Positions 22,255-33,174 of a stretch of 64,000 nt of DNA are shown one piece after another (within the stretch, counting starts at the first letter, position 1; every line of letters begins with the position of its first letter). The position numbers were made by a program, and so were the translations under genes. Below the pieces are notes generated by a model. It saw only the letters and a program-made list of their open reading frames with translations, did no database searches and was not told the DNA's origin. Source of the DNA: Ampelocalamus luodianensis (Eukaryota; Streptophyta; Magnoliopsida; Poales; Poaceae); NCBI GenBank assembly GCA_036346255.1, contig CM070619.1, forward strand, positions 33,610,342 to 33,674,341, written 5' to 3'.

Positions 22255-22510
22255 TTTAGTCGGGCTTAGCATTAAGTGTGAAGTGTCGCCCTTTAGGCGG
22301 TAGTTCGTGTGCTTAGGATCGTTGTTTTCTTTTGTGTGCAAGTATTAGCTGCAAAGGACTTTAGGCGTTTGTTGTAGCCATGCTAAGATCTTATTAATAA
22401 AGGTATTTTAGTTGGTTTCTTGAAGTCGTGCTTGTTGGGTTTAACCTATCCTGTTTAGTTCGTAACTCATCTTGTGCTTGCTACCTTACCTAATCCATGA
22501 TGCTTTGCCA

Positions 22511-23510
22511 GATGGTTCGCACTCGTTAGATCGCCGCAGTGGTTCGCACCCCAAAGGCCGTAAGTCAACGAGCAAACCCGGGAGCGCATCAACATAAGCA
22601 CCCCTAGTCGACTTGCAAAATTTTGGAGCTTTCATGGCAGCCTGCACTCCGCTTGATGTACTCAATGATGAATCGAATACAAGCCATGAACAATCAGAAC
22701 AACAACAACAATCACCAGCACGAAGCCCCAGCTGCTCATGGTCACCATGGACCATCTAAACTAGCCGAGTTCATGAGGACTCGCCCACCCACCTTTTCGG
22801 GAATCTCTCACGCTTGAGGCCGGCGATTGGCTTCGCGTCATCGAAGGAAGTCGCCGATCACCCAATGCAACCCATGAAAAGGTTACGTATGCCACTCACC
22901 GGATAGAAGGCATAGCTGCGAATGGTGGGAGAACTTTATGCCGCGCATTAGATGTCGCAAAATATTTGTTGGGATGAGTTTTCTCTGACCTTCCGCAAGA
23001 TCATGTGTCGGAAGGAATAATGGACCTAAAGAAGGATAAGTTCCAAGCTCTCAAGCAAGGAGGGATGTCGCGATGACTACCTCAACAAGTTTTCTCAACT
23101 AGCTTGCCATGTCGCCGAGGATGTCGCCACCGACGAGGCTCGCCGCAGTCATTTCTGAAAAGGACTCACTTACAGGCTACAAGTCAACCGATCACCCATA
23201 CCTTCCCGGATTTTCAATAACTAGTAAATAAAGCTTTAATCCTTGAGGATAAGCGCAAAGAGCTAGAAAACCATCGTAGCGCAGATGGCCCAAAGAAGGA
23301 AGTCACCAGTTGCAACAGAAGGCAAGGACAGGTCCGCCACAGTTCAATCGTTTCTTGCCACAAAATTCTTTTAGAGCATCTGCACCAACTTCACAGACTC
23401 GTCACCGCCGAATTTCGCAATCCTACACCACCAACCCCAAACTAGGAAGCATCAAGCGGCATAAATCCGAGTTTGTTATTCTTGCCGCCACCAGACATTT
23501 CACCAACTAG
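22511..23510 (+). pseudogene. gag: gypsy A gag (frameshifted remnant)
   Basis: This encodes the structural protein that would form the retrotransposon particle. It likely starts at ATG 22511 (MVRTR, then a stop). Downstream fragments in different frames give an asparagine/histidine-rich linker, SKLAEFMRTRPPTFSG (about 22757-22804), and DWLRVIE plus EKVTYATHRIEG, which match the conserved retrotransposon gag core. Several frameshifts and stops separate the pieces. No intact zinc knuckle was identified. It runs into the protease region at about 23470. Confidence 0.65.
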
Positions 23511-23883
23511 TGTCCGCAGAAGGAATAATCACTCTAGTACGTTTCAATCTTGGAGCTACACCCACCAAGACACCAACACGAGCAGCCAGCAAGGAGCTTC
23601 TCAACTTATCGGTCAATCCGAAGGAGCACCACAGTCTGTGGTCAGAGGCCATGTTAACCACGTCACTCTAGAAGGAACCCAAGAAGTACCCGACGTCGTA
23701 CTGGGTAAGTTTCTGGTTAACTCAGTACCTGCATCAATTTTGTTTGATTCTGGAGCTTCGCATTCGTTTGTTTTTAGAGTTTTTGCAACTAAGAATAAGT
23801 TGGAGATTGTTCATCTTAAACATACTCTGCTAGTCCAGTCGCCTGGAGCAGAGCTAAACTCTAAAGTGGGATGTTTAGAGTCA
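23473..23883 (+). pseudogene. pol: gypsy A pol: aspartic protease, N-terminal part
   Basis: The peptide VLGKFLVNSVPASILFDSGA followed by SHSF contains the retropepsin active-site DSGA (about 23750-23761). It is preceded by a proline/serine-rich linker from gag. The reading frame is cut at 23883 by LTR Z1 and resumes at 27327. Retropepsins work as dimers and process the gag-pol polyprotein. Interruption makes this copy non-functional. Confidence 0.8.
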
Positions 23884-26800
23884 TGAGGACCCGGTTTATT
23901 CGGCTTGTACTGCTTAACCACCCACTTGGTCCTAACGGACAAATCAAATAAACTAAGCCTCGAGATATGTATACTTCCTGCAAGTGCAGATACACACCTG
24001 CTACAAAATCATGCATCAATTCCATTCATACACATAGAGCCAAGCAAAAGCAACAATCGAAAGACATAGATAATATAAAGAGAGTTATTACAAAAGAGAG
24101 GCCGACCGGCCAAATAACACATAAGTAACTAATTTAAACAATGGAAGCAAAATGGCCATAAGATGGCGATAAACAAAAGCCAATCGGTGTGCCTTTACCC
24201 ACAAGGCAACCAACCGGACCGCCAAGCTAATCGTCCCAAACAGCGCCGCAACACAGCTCACAAAAGTGAGGCCCTTGGGGCTCACCTTCTTCCTCTGCAA
24301 CAATTAATAATAGCATTTGCAAAATGGTAAAACACAAGGGTTGGACATAATGGAATAATAATAGCATTTGTGTGATCAAGATCACCGACTAAGTCGATGA
24401 TCGCCCAATACTACCGATACTAGGCATGGCTAAGCAATATTTATTCGAAATCTACTAAGTGACAAGAGCTCATCCAACGAACTCTAATCACAGCAATTAA
24501 CCTAGGCTCAGGTAGTAGAGGATAATTATTTACCTACAGATTATGCAACTAGAAGATTAACTAATCAATTTAACAACAAAAATAGCAATACATACATAGA
24601 AGTTAAACAAAATATTAGACTTTAAAGTAATGGGATCAATGGGAAATGATCAAACTGCTTGCTCGCTTGCTTGTTGCTCAAGCCGCTATGAGGATCGTTC
24701 TCAGGTTACCGCAAATGTCAAGCCTAGCGAAAGAGCGGAAACAACCAATAAGACGAGCAACCCTTAAACAAAAGAGCAAGTAAAATTATCCAAATGCGAC
24801 GTAAATTTATACACAAGGTAAAATACGAATATACCTAGTCATAGAAACTGAAAAACCTAATTTGGATTTGTGGTGCAAAAGATATTCCTTAAAAACCTAT
24901 TTTCGGCCATAATTAGGTACTGTAGCAAAAATATTTTCTAGAAAGATTTTGAAGCTGAAACTTTTATGGTAGCTACCTACTGGTATAGTGATAAGCCATA
25001 TAAAATTTCAGGTCATTTGGGGTTATATTGAAAGTAAGATTTGCCTAAATTGTTTTAGGGTATTACACTAAAATATGATCCTTATGATTTTTAAAAATAG
25101 TAAAATTTGTGAAACCAGTTTTCCTAGCAAATACACTATCAGTGGAAGCTAATCCAATTGGATTCATACAAAAATCAGCTATAGACTAAAAGTTATGCAT
25201 TTTACTAGTTTGCTAAAAGTTCTGAAAAACAGTATTAAGTTCACTTGTTTACTATTTTTGAAAATGGTTTTCCAGATTTGATCATGGTCTATAATTATTT
25301 TTCTATTTAAGTTTAAGGTATAAGGAAGCTAACAAAATTGGAATCATCTAATTTGGATCTATAGTTACAGAGATACAAAAATGACAAGACCTAAAGTTCT
25401 TCGTTTTGGACTTAGCATTTTCGGGATTTTTCTAACACCGAGACGTGGGCGATTGAGAGCCGCGATCTCAGATCCAATGGACGACATTGAACCAGGCCAA
25501 CACACTCCTCACGCGCAGTAGCGTAGGGCCGACGTGGAGGCTCGTGGTCGTTGATCTCTGGATCCAACGGCCGAAGACCAGCCACGTCGCTCCCGCAGCG
25601 TTGTCGTCCGACAACAGAACCGGCGACACCGCTCGCTTGCCTGGCGCGACGCAGGCGAGCTGGGCTGCGGCGGCGCGGGCTAAGTGGCAAAATGGGAGCG
25701 CAATACCCCTGCGTACCCGCCCTCACCAAAAACACCGCCGGAGATGACCTACACCGCCGGCGCGGCAAAGAGGGGCGGAGACGATCCCGCGGTAAAAATG
25801 ACAACCGCAGAACGCTAGGGGCTAAGCCCCACTATCCTGCGCGCTAGCTACTGGAGGGTGCCAGAGACTCACCGAGAGGTCGCGGTGAAAATAAACTGGC
25901 CGGAGGGGTGCTGGCGGCGGAGGACAGAGACGAGCGGCGGAGGCTTCACGCGGAGGGAGAAATCTGGATCAAACAAAGAAGAGTGGGTGATGCCAATAGC
26001 TTCTCAACACCCCAGAGGAGGTCCAGCCGAGAGCAATAGAGAAATGAAGGCCTTACTGGCGCTGGAGACGAAAAGAGGCGCTCGCGACCGATTTGGGGGA
26101 AATCCAAAATCCCGGTGCTCCCGTTGAAGCAACCTGAAATGGAGCGGTTGTTAAGCACCACCGAGGTGAGTGGAAGGTGCAGGAGCAAGGAGGGAGCCAG
26201 GGAACCACTGGAGCACTGGGTTCACCGAGAAGCTCCGCGGGCAACAATGGCGGCGAGGAGATTTCGAGCGCTCGGGAGCTCCACAAGGGCAGTGGGTGCA
26301 CGGGAGAGCTCAAGGGGTGTGTAAAGGAGGATAAAGGAGGACAAGGGGGGCTTAAGTAGGCCTGAGGAGCAAGAGAGCACTGTTGCTCCGCCTCGGGTTC
26401 CCGCTGCCGCTGCCGTCGCCGTGAGCGACGGGAGCAGTTGAGACGACGACTAAACGGGGCGGTGGAGTGATGGGCATTTAGTGCGCCTGCAGAGAGCCGT
26501 TGACGAAGACGGAGGTGACAGGGCACTGCGCACCCACGCTCGGCTCCGCCATGGCTCAGCGCCACGCGAGCGAGAGGAGGACGACGATGGCCAGCCGTCC
26601 GATTTGCATCCAGCGGCTCCCGTGCGATCGAGTTGAAACGGCCGCGCACAATCGTCCACCGTCCGATGGGATCTAACGGCCGAGAATCGAGGCAACCGGA
26701 GTTGTCCGAATGCTTACGAATGAGAGCCGTTCGATGAAGATCCAACGGCCGATGACGCCGCGTTCGCCGACCGCCACGGTGCAATTAGTTGGCTCGGTCG

Positions 26801-27326
26801 AGTCGGTTGGATCGAGCCCAGTCCGACTCGCACCGAGAAACAGTGCAAACCGCTTAGGGTTTGATTTTTGAACTGAAACTTTGGGGATTTAATTGGGGCA
26901 TCAAATCAACTCCAAAATTTATGAAATTTTAACTGGAGCTTCCTGACCTTAGGGTTAACCTTCCATAAAATTTTCAGAGATTTTTGTTTACTGGGATTTT
27001 CTCAAGAAATTCCAGAAGGTTATTTAGAGGTTTGACCAGGTTTGACTTGCCTCTAACATATTTCAAATAATTTCCAAAAATTATGAAATAATTCAGAGGT
27101 GTCACAAGGCAACCTTAGAACCCAGGAAAATTATTTCCAAGGGTTTGACACAAGATTTCACCTAGAAGATTTTGACTTGAGATAAATGAGGATTTTGATT
27201 TTGAATTTCCCAAAATTCCTTTACAAGAATTTCAGAAAAGTTTCAAGAGTAACAGGATGAAGGAAAAGTTTCAATTTACCCTCATTTTATTACATTTGAA
27301 ACACAAGCCAAAATGGGGATGTTACA
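23884..27326 (-). mobile_element. solo LTR Z1 of a gypsy family, minus strand, 3443 bp
   Basis: On the minus strand it runs from TGTAACATCCCCATTTTGG (right edge) to AACCGGGTCCTCA (left edge) and splits the protease of gypsy A. No convincing target duplication remains (AGTCA left, GGAGC right). It carries TCYAACGG motifs (25563, 26672, 26741) in its GC-rich U3 and the inverted 14-mer at 24424-24437, but lacks the TTCGAA module found in Z2. ORFs in the GC-rich part (25.4-26.8 kb) are low-complexity and not credible genes. Confidence 0.75.
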
Positions 27327-28493
27327 GGAGCTAAGTTACTCATAGTCGGAGTTGAGTTTTTAGCCAACCTAATTTTTCTAAACACCTAGACCTTAGATGA
27401 CATTCTTGGCATGGATTGGTTATCAAGCACAAAGCCAGTGCTAGATTATGGCCGAAAGGTCGTGACAATTGAAGACCCCAATGGAAGAAAAGTGGAATTC
27501 TAGCCACCTCCGTTCGTGACGGACATTTGTTAGTCAACGGCTGAAGGTCGTCTCCTTAGAAGACGTGCCTACCATCGAGAATATCTAGATGTGTTTCAAG
27601 AAGAGTTACCGGAATGCCACCGCATCGTGACATTGAGTTTGTCATCGATCTCGTGCCAGGAACAGCACTAATCTCTAAGAGACCCTATCAGATGCTAGCC
27701 GATGAATTAGTGGAAATGAAGAAGCAGATTGAAGAACTTCTCGAGAAAGGTTTTGTAAGACCTAGTTCATCACCATGGGGAGTGCTAGTGTTGTTTGTCA
27801 AAAATAAAGATGAGAGCATGAGGATGTGTATCGATTACCGTTCTCTCAATGAAGTCACCATCAAGAATAGTATCCATTTCCCTTAATTGATGATTTGTTC
27901 GATCAGATGAAAGGAGCCGGAGTGTTCTCAAAGATCAACCTGCGATTGGGTTACCATCAGTTGAAGATTTGTCCCAAGGATACTCTGAAGACCACTTTCT
28001 CAACATAGTATGAACATTATGAGTTCTTAGTCATGTCCTGCATACTTTATGAACATGATGAATAAAGTATTCATGGAATATCTCGACAAGTTCGTAGCGG
28101 TGTTCATTGATGATATTTTGGTTTACTCCAAGTCAAAGGAAGAACACGCCGAACACCTGAGGTTAGTCCTAGAGAAACTCAGGGAACATCAGTTGTATGC
28201 TAAATTCAGTAAGTGTGATTTCTGGAAGAAGCAAGTCGACTTTCTTGGTTATGTGTTGACAGTTGAAGGAGTCGCAATTGTCCCCGGAAAAGTTAAAGCA
28301 GTGTTACATTGGGAGCAGCCCAAGACTGTAACTCAGATTCGCAGTTTCTTGGGAATGGCAGGATATTATCGCCGTTTCATTGAAGGATTCTCAATGATTG
28401 CTAAGCCTCTTACGCAGTTGTTGAAAAAGGAGAAGAAGTTCACTTGGACCCCAGCTTGTGAAGAGAGTTTTGAAGAGTTGAAGAAGCGTTTTG
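27327..28493 (+). pseudogene. pol: gypsy A pol: end of protease and reverse transcriptase
   Basis: After Z1 the frame continues with VGVEFLANLIFLNT and DDILGMDWL, the C-terminal retropepsin signature (about 27400-27420). RT follows: MPPHRDIEFVIDLVPGTA at 27614, KGFVRPSSSPWG, CIDYRSLNEVTIKN, and the catalytic FIDDILVYS at about 28105-28131. A thumb/connection segment follows, with SFLGMAGYYRRFIEGFS at about 28345-28395. Stops and frame changes occur around 27385, 27520 and 27885-28050. RT copies element RNA into DNA in cytoplasmic particles. The region ends where LTR Z2 enters at 28494; RNase H is missing. Confidence 0.85.
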
Positions 28494-31400
28494 TGAGACC
28501 CCGGTTTATTAAGCTTGTAATACTTAACCTTCCACTGGCTCTAGTATCACAAACAGAATAACACGTGCCTCGATGGACATGTGCTTCTCAGAAATTGCAG
28601 CACAGATACATCATACAAAAGCATGCATCATTTCCATACAACATAATATATCAGGTCTAGCAAAAGACATACATAATATTAAGTTATTACAGAACAGCCG
28701 ACTAGCCAAATGACATAAGTATTAAGTAACAGCGGAAGCAAAAGTTGCCATAAGATGGCTTAAACTAAAAGACGACCGGTTAGCCACATAACACCACAGG
28801 CAACCGACCGGACCGCCAAGCTAATCGCCCCACACATTGCCACAGCACAACTCACAGAAGTGAGGCCCTTCGGGCTCACCTTCTTCCTTTGCACACAATA
28901 AGCAATGCAGATGAGTACAATAATATACTCGCAAGACTTACGAGTAACAAGCCTATACATAGCTACATAAAAGCTGTATCAAAGGAAATTGGCCATACGG
29001 TTATTTGGACGCATAAAGCAATTTTCATTTGCAATAACGTAATAGATTGAAAGCAATTTAACAAACCAGTTTTTAAGTATTGAAATAACAACGAGTAACA
29101 ATAATTATCAAGTAATCACCTAGAAGTGACCAACCACCCAATAGCCACCACACATAGCATGAATCCCTAATTCATACCACCCGTCAAGTTTTAATTAAAA
29201 TATTGTAGTCTAGTTCTCACGGGGCGTTTCCGAGCGTGTCCATAACCTAGGACGAGGCTATTCGAATAGTTCAAAACCCTGCAGGGGTGTACCAATGTAC
29301 CCACACTTCAGACCGCCTTTAAGCCACATGATTTGGCACACTTCCTTTGGTATGCCGGCACGGCTAAGTCCTACGAGATATTTCCAATCTTGTGTACCAA
29401 CTACGAGTCGCTCGTATGGATAGAAACCCATGCGCTTACATTGTAAAGCCAAAAAGAAAACTACCCCTCGGGGTAAAGCTTTTTGGACAACTACAATGCC
29501 CCCCCCCCACACACAACCACCTCATTTTACCACAACGTGATACACACACGCCCTCCTGCGACTCGTAGCCAACACATGCCAAAGTACTAAGTCAAGAGAG
29601 GTCCCATACCCTCTAGTGTGGTTAGCACGCAAGAATGCTCAGAACGGTGGTGCAAGTAACTCGGTCCTTAAATGACTAGGGCACCATTCTAGACACACCC
29701 AAAATCACGCCATCTTACCAATGTGCCCAAGTCCAAATTATTTTGTTTTCAGTTTTAGTTTTACAATTTAAACATAGCATAAATCCGAAATATAGAGATT
29801 ATAATAAGTTTGTGTGATCAAGGTTATCGACAAGTCGATAACCGCCCATTTCTACCAATAACTAAGCATGGCTAAGCAACAAACTCATAGACTACTAAGT
29901 GACAAGGGTTCATCCAACGAACCCCAAAATCACAGCAAGATAAACCTAGGGTGAGTAGTAAAGGATAAACATTTGCCTACAGATAATGCATTTACTGGGT
30001 CAACTATCGATAATAGTTAAAACAACATAGCAATGCATACATAGAATTTGCAAATAATATATTAGAATTTGAAAATAGTAGGAACAACATGACCAAATGA
30101 TGCTACATCTACTTGCCTTGCTGGAGTGTAGGATCTGATGGCTGTGGCTGAGAATCAATATGAATATTATCTTCGGAACCTAACACGAAAAGGCGATAAA
30201 CAAATAAGAACGAAGAATACTAAATAACTCCAGTAGCAAAAAACATCCAAATCTAATGAAATTTATACAGCAGTAAGAAAATGATTTTACATAATTTTAG
30301 GAACAAAAATCATGTAATTTGGATTTAATATGCAAAAGTTATAGCCAGAATACACTCTCTCAGCCTACAAAATTAACTAAATTAATTACTGGTATTGTTC
30401 ATGGCAAAAATTTCTAGGATGATCTAAGGTTTGAAATTTTTATGACAGGTAGGTTATGACATCTTGATGACAACAAAGGTAAGTTTACTAAATTTGGAGT
30501 TATAATGATTTACTTATGATTTTTCTAAGTTGTAAATCTAGCACAAGTTACTTTACAGAAACATAACCATGATCAAAATCTATTTCATACTAAAGTACAC
30601 TAACAGGATGTAATATCCCGTTTAAAAATAAAACAAATAAGTGATTAGTACTGAAATTAAATAGAATTAGAAAAGAAAAATTCAGAAGTTAGAAAGAGTA
30701 TTAGAACTCGGGCCTTCGGCCCAAAGCTTTTTGGCCCAACTGAGGAACCACTTAAAAGGGGGAGGCAAACCCTAGCCCTACATTGTAGTGGAGTACTGTA
30801 GCACGATGCTCACAAGAGCCGCCGCCTGACTGCAGCACCTCCTCCCATGGCAGCCCTCCCGCCTCGGCAGCTCCTCCACCGGCGCCTCCTGTGCACGACT
30901 CTCCCGGTGCACGACTCCCGCCGCCGGCCATGGGAGGAGGAAGGAGGTGAGTAGAGGAGGCCGTCTTGGGGGTGGAGATCGTCGTGCTCACGTGCTTCGT
31001 CAAGGGTAACCGCTGTCCCATCGTCTAGATGTTTAATTGTTGTTTTCTAGCAATGTCGGGTTTAGATCGCGTTCTGTCCAGATTAGTGCGTGGCTGTTTT
31101 CGTATCCTTAGAAGCAGAATCTGGAGACCCCATCTCCTAGAGATATGTGGGGTTTGTTCTTAGGTTTAAGTGGCCGCCAAGAACGCCCAAATCCGATTAA
31201 CGGTTAGAAAGTTATGATTTGTTTAGTGCTGCTGTCCCAAAATCCTGACGAGAATCTGCAGTTAACTTGTTAATTAAGTAAGAATTTGATAAGTGCCGAA
31301 TTGGAACTTGGGATCTCCTAGAGAGTTGTAGGATATCTCGTTATCTTTCATTGCCGACAAGAATCACGTCATTTGGACCTCTGTAGCAAAAGTTATGATT

Positions 31401-31917
31401 TTATTCTTATTGGGTCTATGCTGTGGAATGGTTGCTGGTCTGACAGGTTTTAGTGTTTCGACCTAAGCGTATATTTAGAGGACAAATCAGAGGGCCTCGC
31501 CATAACGTAAAATGTAGATAATCCTTCCAGCTTTCAGGAAAAGTAAAGATCATGAAATTCGGATGAATGTATAGAAAGTTATGATAGTTTTATTGTTGCT
31601 GTCCAGAGACCCGACGCAAAAATTGATGCTTTGTTGAATGGCTTGGTAGGGCTAGTAAAGGGCCGAATCAGAGAACCTCACCAACTAAGTTTAGAAGGGG
31701 AATTCAATAAACTTTTCATAATGTCCAAGATCACGTCATTTGGATTTCTGTACAAGAAGTTATGATTTTTTTTTCGAAGGGGCTGTTCTCTGAAAGGAAA
31801 TCGGCAGCCGATAATAGAGTCGGGGATCGCGTCGAGTGGACGATGAGTTCATTTGTGATTACAGTTTTGTTATTAGACCTACATGGTAGCCTTAGCATGT
31901 CTCATTTATATGTCCAG

Positions 31918-31977
31918 GTGTGGGTTTGGCTCCGGGAGCAGTACCTTATCCTCGACATCCACCTTCGCACGGTTGAG
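31918..31977 (+). other. conserved block resembling a micro-exon in LARD1 LTR
   Basis: It is preceded by TATGTCCAG and followed by GCAAGTA, matching a splice acceptor and a GC-type donor (GAG/GCAAGT). The corresponding blocks in LARD3 (2638-2697) and LARD2 (55637-55694) are 60 and 58 bp with the same borders. A strong acceptor-like sequence (TTGTTGTTTGTTTAG) follows 815 bp later at 32792. Splicing is inferred, not shown. Confidence 0.4.
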
Positions 31978-32435
31978 GCAAGTACAATTTTAGTAGACAG
32001 ATGTTGAATGAGTGTTGAATTGATTGTTTGTGGTGAATGTCGCTGTTTAGTTAGTTTGAGTATGGAAGTGGCTTATATATGATCCTGTTACTGAAATGCA
32101 TCTCTATGATGAAGTATGCTTATGAATGTTTTTGTTACTGTATTGCAAGTGCATTAAGGAATAGCATTGAACTTATTGAGTGGAGTCTTGTGTTATATTA
32201 GATAATGTTTGGTGTGAACCATGAATGCTTTATGCGATGTGAAAATTATAGTTCGTGTGTAGTGGTGCATATGTTATATACTACGCATTGATGTTGGAAA
32301 AGTATGATACCTAAGGATGAGAAAGTTGTATTATGAATAGTCTACTTGTATGCCATGAAGATGTGAATGCATTTGTTCATTTATTGTTCGTATTGAAATT
32401 GCATACACACGCATCATGTTGGCATTTGTGGGCTC

Positions 32436-32620
32436 GGTCACGAGTTGACCATGCTATTGTTGAGATCCCGTCATAATGATGACGGGCAAAGATCCCCATG
32501 CTCGTGGAGCATGGGCCTAGATCCCACATTGGTGGTATGTGGCACTGGTCCCCGTGCTAGAAGGCACGAGCATGGGTGTGCATTGACGGATGCACACCCG
32601 CGTTACAGTGTAATGCTAAG
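32436..32620 (+). other. stem-loop array in LARD1 5' LTR
   Basis: Arms in order: GGTCA/TGACC (32436-32450), CCCGTCAT/ATGACGGG (32467-32486), CCCATGCTC/GAGCATGGG (32495-32515), CCCACAT/ATGTGG, CCGTGC/GCACG, GTGTGCAT/ATGCACAC (about 32574-32597) and GCGTTACA/TGTAATGC. Most units start with GATCCC or GGTCCC. The 3' LTR copy (38796-38977) shows the same units with better pairing in two of them. Confidence 0.85.
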
Positions 32621-33174
32621 AGACAAAGTAAAGGATAAAGTGAAAGTTGAGCATACTGCATAGCAAGTGCATGGTTTATCCTAAATGTTGTGAAGTGTAT
32701 TGAGTTGTTGAATTACCATTAAGAATGTTGTCTTTGATTATAGTGTACTTGCTGAGTCATCGAACTCACCCTTGTTGTTGTTGTTTGTTTAGGTACCTCT
32801 CAAAACGGGCACGACATGCATGGGAGGGCATAGTTATAGTTTTGAAGCACTGCCACGAACATTGAGATTATAATTCAATAAAGTTAATCATGCTTAAATA
32901 ACTGAATAAACTGCTTAAGGGCTTCTCTTTTGGTTATGCCTTATGTTGGATTTGTGTAATAGCGTTGATTAGCATAATATGGATGTCTTTATGATTATGT
33001 TTTGAATTGGAAGACCGTTAATTGATTATTGTTATTGTTTCTTATGCGAACCTCCGGTATGATTATTTATACAAAGGAGGTTCTGCCGAAATTTTTTTGT
33101 AAAGTGCCTTAGAATTAATTTGTTTTATGCTATTATGGTAGCATTCCAGGCTCATGATGGGCTGGGGTGTTACA

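Larger units (their letters stand above)
30609..33174 (+). mobile_element. LARD1 5' LTR
   Basis: This begins TGTAATATCCCGTTTAAAAA and ends GCTGGGGTGTTACA. It contains four diverged repeats marked by AAAGTTATGA-like boxes at about 31208, 31389, 31575 and 31756, a 60-bp putative micro-exon (31918-31977), and the stem-loop array (32436-32620). It differs from the 3' LTR mainly by small local rearrangements at CAG/CTG sites. Confidence 0.9.

Noticed and set aside
23879..23883. target duplication for Z1
   Set aside because: AGTCA versus GGAGC; a GAG overlap is too weak to count.
26053..26784. 243-codon minus-strand open frame in LTR Z1
   Set aside because: Arg/Pro/Ser-rich, low-complexity translation of the GC-rich U3; no domain, and overlapping frames of similar quality exist on both strands.
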